The translations under genes were made by a program, and so were the position numbers. From Temnothorax longispinosus (lineage: Eukaryota; Arthropoda; Insecta; Hymenoptera; Formicidae), in NCBI RefSeq assembly GCF_030848805.1, contig NC_092359.1, positions 1,353,001-1,417,000 on the forward strand: a DNA stretch of 64,000 nucleotides, in the 5' to 3' direction. Under the pieces are notes generated by a model that saw nothing but the letters and a program-made list of their open reading frames with translations, had not been told where the DNA came from and did no database searches. Positions 11,497-21,419 of this stretch are shown in pieces (position 1 is the first letter of the stretch; each line of letters starts with the position of its first letter).

Positions 11497-12596
11497 TTAA
11501 TCTCCGTAAAACCCTCCCTCTAACTCCTTTTCCACTGCGCAGCGCATATTCATCATTGTGTTGTAGCTGTTTGTATCTACAGCAAATACCTTTGTTAAGG
11601 ATGTTGTCAACACTTTTGCTAGATAAACCAGACAGCGAGAGAGAGAAAACGTTTTACTCACCAAAGTCTTTACTCATGTCCGGTGGGAAGTATATAACTC
11701 TACTGCAGGACATGGTAGACTTGGACTTCACTGTACCGTGCACCTCTACGTAGTCTGAAAGGTTGCTGGCTCGAGTGAGTGGCTCGAGAAACGTGACGTT
11801 AACTCGAGCGTCATCCGTTGTTGTTATTTCTGCGCTCTTACCTTCCGAGCTTTTCTGCAAATTGCCCCAGACGTGCGTTTTAAAAATCAATACGTAAAAA
11901 AAGATTTTATTAAGTACAATGTCATTTTATAAAAGAGGATTAAATAAGGATTAGATAAGATTATGGGCTACTATTTCCAACGTTTGTTAAACTCTAACCG
12001 ACAGCTTCAGAATAGTCTATAAAAAGTTGGTGATTCTGAAAAGTTAACAATCGATTACAGTTAACAGACGTTGGAAATAGTGGCCGTAATTGAGTCTCAA
12101 TTTAATTGATTTTCCGTCACTTTTTATAAACAAAATAGTGGCGAGAGATTTATTCGAGTCTAACTTCATTAGAAAACATATTAACGATATATATGAAAAT
12201 ATTGCTTAATTAATAATTAATATTTGTTACAATAAAATGCGATAAAAATGATCTTCGTTCTGGCGTAATATTAAAATAATACCGGCGATCACTGAAACTT
12301 ATAAACTAACCTAACCTAAAATACTTTCATATCTCCGTGGAGCAAAAGACATTTGTGCTTTGATTAAACTGGATGAAGATCCAAGCAATATTTAATTTTG
12401 TGAAAAAGATCAACAGAGTTTTATAAACTTTAGTATCCGCGCTAGATAATCCAAAGGTATGGTTGAAGACGCCTTCGTTTCAAAAAGAAGTAACCTAACC
12501 TACAAAAAAACATACCTCCGTGATTCTGCCAAGCACGATCGCCTCTTGATTGACGCGTTGCCCTAATCGCTTGCCCAGAACACGTGTGTCTGACAT
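11497..12596 (-). CDS. RPA3: Replication protein A 14-kDa subunit (RPA3)
   Basis: RPA3 is the small OB-fold subunit of the RPA heterotrimer, which coats single-stranded DNA in replication and repair. Three exons join in phase: 12516-12596 (MSDTRVLGKRLGQRVNQEA...), 11662-11854 and 11497-11576, giving 117 residues against 121 in human. Recognisable parts are VLGRITE for the first OB strand, VTFLEPLTRASNLSDYVEVHG matching the human ELMEPLDEEISGIVEVVG region, and FDTNSYNTMM in the C-terminal helix matching FDLGLYNEAV. If exon 2 is read through it stops at once, because the TAA lies inside the GTGAGTAA donor. The third exon is therefore easy to miss. Intron 1 carries a foldback element. The 3' end is about 310 bp from the end of mio on the other strand. 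Confidence 0.85.
11960..12090. mobile_element. Foldback (MITE-like) element in RPA3 intron 1
   Basis: The outer parts of this 131-bp segment are imperfect inverted repeats. CTATTTCCAACGTTTGTTAA on the left pairs with the complement of TTAACAGACGTTGGAAATAG on the right, and the ends read ATTATGGGC and GGCCGTAAT. The arms are about 40-45 bp. There is no coding potential. It lies inside the 661-bp first intron of RPA3. Confidence 0.55.
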
Positions 12597-13091
12597 TTTC
12601 CGATAAATTAACTGACGTATCCCTAACAATTGATACTTCGCGAACGCCCAAACAGTTTACTGCTCCGTAAACGGCGTAGCGTGAACAGGAGCACGACGAA
12701 CGAAACGAAGTAAACAAGGCGAAGTTTGGCGCCAAGCAATAGGTGTGTCAGATGATCAAGACGATAGCGGCGCGTGCGCGGATAATCTTGTGAGAGCTCT
12801 GCTCCTCGTAACAACACCATAGATGTTTGACGTAAATCTCAACAATTTATTAAACACATATACGCTTTACAATTGTCCTCTTATCTTATAAAATTCGATT
12901 AAATAAGAAATTACATTAAAATCTCGTTATAATCTCTCATTTGCACGTATAATAAATAGTATAAAAAGCATATATAGCTATAACATACATATAATAATAT
13001 ATATACATAGATAATGTATGTCATGAATAAATCGTCGTCTAATATTTATAAATTTTTATAATTCGTCAGCACATCCAGAAGCGCAAAATTC

Positions 13092-14347
13092 TCAAACATT
13101 CAGAAGTATCAAAATAGCTGTAACAAGGTTATACATGGCACGAGATTGTGCTATAAATTTAGTTTCACCCTTGCCGAATTGCGTGATACAAGGATTGGAC
13201 GGCAAGCGTAAGTATATTATGATGTGGTCCTTCATTTTGCTATGTACAGTGATTTGTTGTATCTTGACATTCAACGAACTTTCGATATCACATCTGATTT
13301 GCCAAAGATCTGTTTGATCGGTGTATTTGTTCTGTATAATCCGCATTTTCTCTCTCAAGCTGTCCTGAATCTTGCTGGAATAATTCTTCTCAAATAAATT
13401 GTGCAAATTATTGATTGCAAGAGGATTGGTTGTCTGATCGATTATCCCGTAGCTTTTTTTGGTACGTTCAACATAGAGCAATTTTGCTTTTTCTGTCAAC
13501 TCCGCTATGGTTTCCTTGTTAGTCACGCAGTCTAATATTCCTGTACCCAATTTTCGTATATTATTCTCAAGCTCAAGCATCTCCTTTCCAAGCACCTCCT
13601 CCTGTCCAAGCGCTTCCTTTCCAAGCATTTCCAGTCTGTTAGGCGTATTTGAATCAACTATATTCAGATTAACTATAATTGGATTATCTACGTTTGGATT
13701 CACACGCAGCAGCAACTTTCTGGCAGCTTGTTGCTTAGCAGCCTTCTTGCACCTTGCCATAGCCCTCTCCCGTAGTGACCCCACGGTAACTTCCATCGTG
13801 AACGTTTTCGTGTGAATTGGTCCCTCCTCATAGATAAGCTTGTACATAATGTTACTCGTCGGTATCTTTTGTTGCTGACAAAACTCCTGCGCAAAGAGCA
13901 AAGATTATAATTATATTGTACTTTGACGACTAGTCTTTGAACTATAACATTTTAGCAACTAATGAAACTTACTTGCAACAATCCAACGTAATTACGGTCA
14001 ACGGTTGACTCTTCATTCGGCGAAGACGTCTCGTAGACTTTTTCAGGACTATGTGTTATATTTGCAACTGAAGATGACGACAAATTATCTATTGGCAGTG
14101 GAGCTTCATGATTTGTGTCGAGCAGTAATAGCATGTTCTCTGCCGCATTATGCTTGGCTTCCTTTTTGGATGTTCCTGTACCACATGCTTTCAATTGTCG
14201 AGAGAGAGACACATTACAAAATACATTACATGTAAATTGTATGGTAGTTCCGTCCAACCTTTTCTCCGTAAATTTGTAATCAGGGAGTTTAGTAAATCCT
14301 TGTTTAATTGACATTTCTTGTAACGAATTAATTGTCGACTTAGCCAT
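13092..14347 (-). CDS. r2d2: Double-stranded RNA-binding protein, R2D2/Loquacious family (probably R2D2)
   Basis: These proteins partner Dicer and help load small RNAs into Argonaute. Two coding exons, 13973-14347 and 13092-13886, give 389 residues. The first dsRBD spans about residues 3-72 (TINSLQEM... LPDYKF... GTSKKEAKHNAAENML). The second spans about 119-190 (NYVGLLQEFCQQQKIP... ARCKKAAKQQAARKLLLRV), with the exon junction in its first helix. Both keep the basic KK-A(K)-AA helix that contacts dsRNA. The C-terminal 200 residues hold a helical region and end in a block (IIIYLRLPSNPCITQF... AQSRAMYNLVTAIL) that could be a degenerate third domain. LPDYKF in the first domain favours R2D2; NYVGLLQEFC in the second is also seen in Loquacious. 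The ATG lies one base after an acceptor (14349-14350), so a 5' UTR intron precedes it. Confidence 0.75.
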
Positions 14348-14943
14348 TCTATAATTGAAAAATACAGAAAATATTTTGTTTTAAAAAATATGTAAGAAAA
14401 CAAGCATATATATATATATATATACCTTAGACTTAGAGGTAAAGAATCGTATATATTTCTGGTGTTTGTTAAAATGGAGTTAATTTATTTTTTCCAATAT
14501 ACCAGGAGCTTATTGTCTAATAATGAAAGGTCTTATTGTTTATTATTTTACTAGTTCCTAAGATACAATGGCTAGAAAAGTTGTATTAGAATGACTTTCA
14601 CCAAGATAAACTTTTTAAATTCTGTTTTTTTTTCTTTCTAAATTTATAATAGGAGATACAATTCTTTACTTCTAAGGATATATATTACAGATATCTTACA
14701 AATATATATTATTATTATTATTATTATATGATTGACTGTATTTAACATCCATTTAATTAAATTTATTCAACATGCATGATAATTTATAAACAAGAGAACT
14801 ACGAAATCTCAGAGAAATTTTGATCGCGACATTAAATAATACCACTTTTTTATTTCTCACAAAATGTAAAATGTTTTTTTTCTTACATTTCTTACATTTT
14901 TTCTCACATCTACCTAACGAATTTTTCTAGAATGTTCTCTTAC

Positions 14944-15223
14944 CTTTGAAAGTACAATGTCGCAGGATCGTCTGATGCAATCTCTCCGATTACTCCAAGT
15001 CAGAATTGACTCCAATTCGGGCAAAATCGAAATGCTGACTGTCGTCGTTGTTTCGTATTTTATGACCTCTTTTTTTAACACGTTTATACGAGAGATCGTG
15101 ACTGAAATCGAAGGTGGGATTCAACGGTGCGCGAAACATTCCACGTAGCAGCGGGAACTCCTGTTGGTTGATCTCTGCCATGGTGGAAGGTGGAAGAGCC
15201 GGGGAAAATTCTGTACCTGACAT
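14944..15223 (-). other. Probable noncoding first exon of the R2D2-type gene with an upstream ORF
   Basis: A strong donor (TTTCAAAG|GTAAGAG, exon end 14944) pairs with the acceptor just before the R2D2-type ATG, giving a 595-bp 5' UTR intron (14349-14943). The exon contains a complete ORF of 77 codons from 15223 to a TAA at 14990. It has an internal ATG in the near-perfect Kozak context CCACCATGG (about 15182), which would give 63 residues. The peptide (MAEINQQEFPLLRGMFR at the second start, then basic) resembles no family I know. It is in a different frame and ends before the main start. It could regulate translation or encode a micropeptide. Confidence 0.45.
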
Positions 15224-15664
15224 CTGTACCTCCTACACCGACGTTATCGCAGTCATAGATAAGTCATTCAATGGTAGATCGATATAAGTCGGAAAGAGAC
15301 GGAGAATTTGTCCTTATAAGGATGACTCGGTACACTCTGATACAAAAGTAAATAAATTAACAATTGTCTGCGATTTGTATTATACTTATAAATCGGTAGA
15401 GAGATGCGATGTGCAACTTAGCTGAATAATTAATTTAAAAAATAACTCGCTTCGGAATAAGTTTTCACTTCCAGTTGAAAACTTTCTGGATCCAGCGCAT
15501 CCACATTTTTGACATTCGTGCACCGTAATTTAAAGTTGCGCGTCGAAAAGTTGTCAAAATTGTCAGGAAAACGTATTCTTATAAGAGATAAGGAGACTTG
15601 TGGAGACTTTGGAGTTCCGGAGTTAAAGTATCCTCCATTCGAATGGTATATGTATATGTACACG

Positions 15665-15769
15665 CGGTCATTAATGCCTTTTCACTTGAATCTGAGATTT
15701 CTATAGTGCATGTAACGTGCACTATACTATAGAATTGCACTATCTCAGATGAGAAGGCATTAATGACCG
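15665..15769. repeat. Nested inverted repeat (hairpin) with local duplication
   Basis: CGGTCATTAATGCCTT at 15665-15680 is repeated exactly in reverse complement at 15754-15769. Inside it TATAGTGCA (15702-15710) pairs with TGCACTATA (15718-15726) across a 7-base loop. CATTAATGACCGC is then repeated directly at about 15771-15783. The unit could be a foldback element or a transcribed hairpin. Confidence 0.55.
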
Positions 15770-15859
15770 CCATTAATGACCGCAACCTTTTACACTCCGG
15801 CGAACAGGCAGGCCTATTAGCGCTGATTGGTCGTCCCATTCCCATTCGATTGACTCATA

Positions 15860-15982
15860 CAGAGTGATTAAAAACAAATTAGAAGACTTTGAAAAATGAA
15901 GCTTCGGACAAAATTTTAAAACAAGAGTTATGACATTTCAAACATTGTTATGACAGTTAAAAATTTGTTCTGAATCACCCTG
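15860..15982. mobile_element. MITE-like element with CAGRGTGATT ends
   Basis: The left end CAGAGTGATTAAAAACAAATT and right end AATTTGTTCTGAATCACCCTG are imperfect inverted repeats of about 21 bp, flanked on both sides by TA. Ends of the form CAGGGTGATTC with TA target sites are typical of mariner-related miniature elements. The interior is noncoding. Confidence 0.6.
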
Positions 15983-17929
15983 TAATTCATATTTTTTAAC
16001 AATTTATTTATATATATTTATTCATTTATGTATTTTGTATCTCTCGTATTTCTTATTTTCATTTATTTTTTTGACTGCGATGTTTCTTGTAAAATACCTA
16101 TATTAAATAATAAAATAAATGAATAAATTTATTTATTTTCTTATTTACGTACCTTAAGTTCTGCTTTAAATTTCTCTTTACTATCTTTTTCATTCTTTAC
16201 GATTCCGTTATTGTTTTATTGTTTTTGCAAGTTTTTTCCGCTGCTTGAATGACTGAAAACATCAAAAACTTTAACTTATTTCAAATGAATCTTTATTTTC
16301 GGAGAAAGAAAAAAAGTCTGCTGGGGCTAGGTGAGGGGAATAGGGGGAGAGGGATGATGCAGCACATTAACTTACTTAGAAGCTAAATAAGAAACAATAG
16401 TAGACAGTGACACGCGAATAGAAGATAATTCCGGAAACTGATTTTTTATAAACCTTTCAATCACTGTACGAACATTCAAGTTGGCAGAGCCAAACTCAAT
16501 GTGGTATATATATATATATATGTTAAAAAAAAAAACAAATCTTTTTTTCACAGAGAGTTGCTGAAAGAAAAGAATAGAGGAGATAATTGCACGACTTAAC
16601 GCTCAACTTTCTGCAAAAGTAATAATGAGTAGGAGATATCTATTATTTCTTTCTGAGAGCTTTATTGTCACGTGAATAACAATAAAACGACTGACAATGT
16701 CTGGCAGCCGTTAAACAGCTGCCTATTATAAACGTTTATACAAATTGAATTTCTATTCGTTACTACTTGATCACCATTGTGACGCGAGATACATGAGAAA
16801 AATGTTAGAAATTGAAAGAAAAGTACATACAAAAGCGCCACTATCTCACGCCTTACTTTACAAAAAAAAGTCCGTTCAGAGTGACATTAGCTCAGTGTGT
16901 TTCGTATAAGGGTTGTTTTCGGCTTTGCAGCATCAGATGCGTTTAGGAAGCTAAACAGTATGTCCAAACGAAATTACAATTTTGTACAATAAGAGCCTCT
17001 CTTATTTTTTTTTAAAACCTTGTACGGTATATTAAATTAAAATTCGCAAATCAATAAAATAAAAATGAACATTTTTTTATACCAATGTTAATTTCACTCT
17101 TATTGATCATTTACCTAGTTAAATATTATCAAAGTTAAATTTTGTTATATAAATCACATTGCTACAAATACTACATTCAATTAAGTATTTTATAAATAAA
17201 ATAAAATTCCAATTATCAGATTAAAATTTCGTCTGTATTATATAAATACATAAATTGAATTAGAAGTTGTGATAACTTATGCCATAACAAATTTCTTTGA
17301 TAGAAAAAGTTATATAAATCATTATTCACAACAAACAATCACTTTGTTGGTAATGAGAAAATAATTTATAAATAAAATAACATCTCGAAGTAAAATCATA
17401 TAATGATTATAACTATCGAGTTCCCGAAACGCATCCTGTTTATGTTGACTATGTTTCGCTAAAGTTACATATTTATTTCTATAATGCAGTCCCGTTCGGT
17501 TTTTACACTCATCATTGCAGTCGTGCGTTTCGAAATGTCTCTTGCACTTCTTCCCTCAATCGTTTCGGAATGGCCAACGAAATCGATCTTCGTTACCTAT
17601 ATTTTAGTAGAAAAAGTACACAGTATGGTACAAGCGATTCTTGCAGCGTAGTGCAAGTTTCAAAGCATTTTTCAAGAACATCTGTTTTTGTACAAAGGAT
17701 TCGATCTTTGATTCGTTGGAATTTTTAGAACGTTAGGAGCCTTTTGATGATCCATATTGCACAAGCAACGTTTCCATATTCAAGCGCACTGGCACGGTTT
17801 TGGATTATTACGATAAATACCTCCGAATAATATAACTACGAATAAAATGACAAAAGTAATTGAGTCTTATCGTGTACTTCGAATTCTCATTCGAAAGACG
17901 GTGGAAGAAAGAGGAGCGACGGAGCATGC

Positions 17930-20900
17930 TCATAACATGCCAAAACCTTTCGAATAATTGATTGCTTTCAATAAGCGATCTTGCAGTTTTTCTATTGTAC
18001 TGTAATCTGGCAACAATAACACATTGAAGCATGTGTGTGCTATTGGTAATCTGAAAATATACGATAATAATGAGCACGTTGTGTAAATATAATCAGTGGA
18101 ATGCAAACATTACCTATCAGAATCGGGGCCGTGTCTGGCAATGACCATCTTGAGTCTCGAAAGACCGCCGACTGGTACTCGATCGCTACCCGTGGTAAAC
18201 TGAAGTAGCCTTCGTTGACTTTCCGGTGGTAAGGAGTGCGCTACGCGCCAAAAGTTACGTACCGCTTCGCTGTCCACAGTGTAACCGCCTTCGTACTCCG
18301 TAGCTGCCTCCAGCTCGGCAAAATCAAATATTTTGCTTCCGCAAACGAGCTACGCGCACGTCAAATAATTTTATTAGAACAATCGTTCGATACAACGTGT
18401 CTTTTACGCCCTATCAACGATTGTACCTGTTCAATCTCTTCAGGTCTGAAGAGCAACGCCAGCGGGCTCTCATCCGTAACCATTTGGAAGCCACGTCTGA
18501 AGGCATTGAATTGTCTCTCTACGGATTTGTTAAGCAGGAAATCCGCATAGAGATCGACAAATTCTTTTTTGTTTTCCTGTGTGACATAGAGCTCATCGCC
18601 GTTCTCCTTGAGCTCGTGGAACGATAACGATCCAAATACGTCCCTATTGAAAAGATGCAATAGAGAGAATACAATAAGATTTTTTGTGCGCGATTGGCTT
18701 ATCGTAGACATACCTGTAACCAACTCGGAAAGTTTGCATAAATATCTCCGGCATGTCATCTCCCGTATATTCCATTAATTCTTTCATCGTTCGATATAAT
18801 GTCGGACTCCAGTCTTCCAAATCTGGGAAACCGCCTTTCCTGCCTAGCAATTTTCTATAAACCACCATTGGAAAACGTACATCCAAAATTACATTGTTAT
18901 AAATCGCTAAACCGATAACAATGCCTATTAATGTGAACTGTGCGTCACTTTCAAACGATGTCGGATTGAACCATGTCATTTGCGTATCTTCCTGAAATAA
19001 AACAGTGACCACGTTTTATAAAACTAAATCACAAACATACATAAAAAGCGTAGTAAACACGCTAAAGCAGAAAAAACGAAATAAGGTCAGAAAAAAAAGT
19101 TATGTAAGCTTACATTGTCGTACAAATTCTCACCTGAGTGGTAAACATGCCAAAATCAGGATTAAATATCTCCTCGACAACTAATTGAAAGAATTCTTTA
19201 GATACGCCGCCTTCGTCGACACCTTGCTCTCCCTCGAATTCGACAACCAATTGCTTTTTTAAATCAGACGGATTTTCCATTGCCACCATTTCCAATTCCA
19301 CCAGTGCGTCGTCTATCAAATGATCTCTTCGCACCTGTTTAAACGAGAAATAATGAAATTTACTAATCTTCCAAAGCTAATTATCTTCATCTTCGTCTTT
19401 GAGCCAACAAACCTTCAATCTGAGATATGGATTAGTAGGTTGCCCGACAACGGTTTGCAAAAAGCTCATACGTCGTTCGCTATACATTCTGATACGATTA
19501 TCATAATACAAGCCCAAAGTTTTAGTGGCCGGCGTAAGTATGAAAGCATAATTCATGAAACTAAATTTCATTGGCTCTTCGCTCTTGTAATAAGCGAAAT
19601 CTTTGTCCATCTCTATAGCATCGCTAAGTGGCTCGTTGTAAAAATCAGTAAATGGTATGAAAGGTTTACGTGCATCCAACGCGGTAATTCCTAATTCCGT
19701 CGCTAATGGGTCCTGAAATGTATATTGCTTTTATTTATCATAAGAAAAATAACGTAATAGGTATACCACAGGTCGAAGACAATCGACGGAGACGATACCT
19801 GAGGGATCTGGCCCGATATTGTTGATCGTGAAGTAGTTTTGTCGCTACTAGCCGATTCACCCTCGTCGCCTAATATCAGCTCAGGAGGATCTAATTCACC
19901 GGCCAACATACTCGCATAATACAGAATTTTCATAACTTTCGTAGGTGCGGTAATAGTGTCTGCATCTTGGACGCAATAATCACGTGTGAAGGATCCTCCG
20001 ATTACCTGCAATGTGATACCAAATGTGATTAGATTAATCTGTGTGATCAGAAAATAAATAATAATAAAAACAAGTCATTTTGAGATATATGCAAGTGAAA
20101 CAAAAGCTATCGACCAAAGTTGAGAGAATGTACCTTGACAGTTATGAGTTCTTGAAGCGCTTGCAGAAGGCTTGGAAGCCGCGACTTGCAATGTTTGGCC
20201 CATACGCGTGCTAGCTTGGCTTGAGCCAATACCGGCACGCAGCTCAACGCTTTACACAACATATGGAGAGCCAATTCCAAGTATTCGCTATTTCCGAGCA
20301 TCGGAATTTCAAAAACAATGAGAAATACATTTAACAAACTATCCATACTGTCCCAGCGTACCATACGAAACACTCTCAGATTCAGTTCTATATCATCCGC
20401 CAAAGTGACTAGTGCATTGACCAGAGCTGACTCGAACACCTCGCCTAATCAAACAGAAAGAAATATGTATTTAATTTAGTCAGCAAAAAGAGTATCGATG
20501 TTAAAGCAGCATTGAGAACAAAATATTTTTTCATACCTGGCAAAGACCAAAGTGCTTCAAAAGCTCGACGGACCGATGGTAAATCGACACTAGTATCGTC
20601 ATTATTAGGAACTGTAGGCGATGGATCACTGCTATCCTCTTCCTTATCTTCCCCTTGAAGAGATCGTACCGCTTCCTTATTCAAATCTGCAGGTGGCCTG
20701 AACAGAGTGTCTGGTGCTCGTTCGAGAAGTGCCGTCAGTGGGGAATTACTTTTCTCAGTTTTTTGAAAACTGAGACTCAACGCTTTTCCGCAAGAGAACA
20801 CTTCTCCCAAAGTACGAATTAACAAAGAATATGAATCTTCCGCTTTACATTTTTCTATAATATCCAGAAGTTTAGCTTCCGTAAGATATGACTCTTGTTT

Positions 20901-21387
20901 TCCTAATGAGAAACGGGAATGTGTTATTTTGCGATCCAATGAATAATCAGACATTTACATTCTCGCATAAGCCGATATAATAATCAGATGTTTTGCTTCT
21001 ACCTTCATCGGAGCTCGTCGAATTAACGCTTTTTACAGGTAGACTCTTAGCTAACGACGTTTGTCCAGGCTCTATGGTAGTCCGAGCGACTTTACTGGGT
21101 TGTGTACCATCGCAAAGTCTCGCTTCTTGCGAGAATAATTGTATCGCTTGAGCAGCCGCTTGATTTGGAGTAAGATTAGTTACCTGTCAAAGAACCAAAC
21201 AAAGTTTTACACGACTAAAACGTTATTCAAATCCTCCCATAGCTTGCCACAGACAAACGAATGAATCTTAAAGTCATACCTTGCCACTGGAGGCACAATG
21301 CTGATTGTCACAATGAGGATTCCCACATCCGTCCGTGAGTTGGTAAAAGTAACGTTCAATGAGCTTCTTCGCAGCTGCGCGCTTCAT
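17930..21387 (-). CDS. Ube3a: Ubiquitin-protein ligase E3A (HECT type)
   Basis: UBE3A is a HECT ubiquitin ligase that takes ubiquitin from an E2 onto its catalytic Cys and passes it to substrates. Eleven coding exons join in phase (high to low): 21280-21387, 21003-21183, 20537-20902, 20134-20444, 19799-20005, 19413-19712, 19134-19334, 18714-18991, 18427-18643, 18114-18349, 17930-18050. They encode 841 residues (human isoforms 852-875). The N-terminus is the AZUL zinc finger: [20 protein letters not shown], then [11 protein letters not shown] and the later LCDG. The HECT domain has [41 protein letters not shown] with [27 protein letters not shown] and [13 protein letters not shown]. The catalytic Cys is in HTCFN (about residue 809), and the protein ends in KGFGML as in human. 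The ATG exon begins after an acceptor near 21419, so an untranslated first exon lies further right, probably in the CpG-rich region at 21.6-23.1 kb. Confidence 0.96.
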
Positions 21388-21419
21388 GTCGCTGCAAGGG
21401 CTCTCCGCTCCTACCCTAC

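Larger units (their letters stand above)
15224..17929. other. Intergenic region and Ube3a 3' flank
   Basis: No coding exon can be supported here. The region holds a nested palindrome (15665-15769), a TA-flanked MITE-like element (15860-15982), a short TA microsatellite near 16505-16520 and AT-rich sequence. The right part, up to 17929, is probably the 3' UTR of the minus-strand Ube3a gene. Confidence 0.5.
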
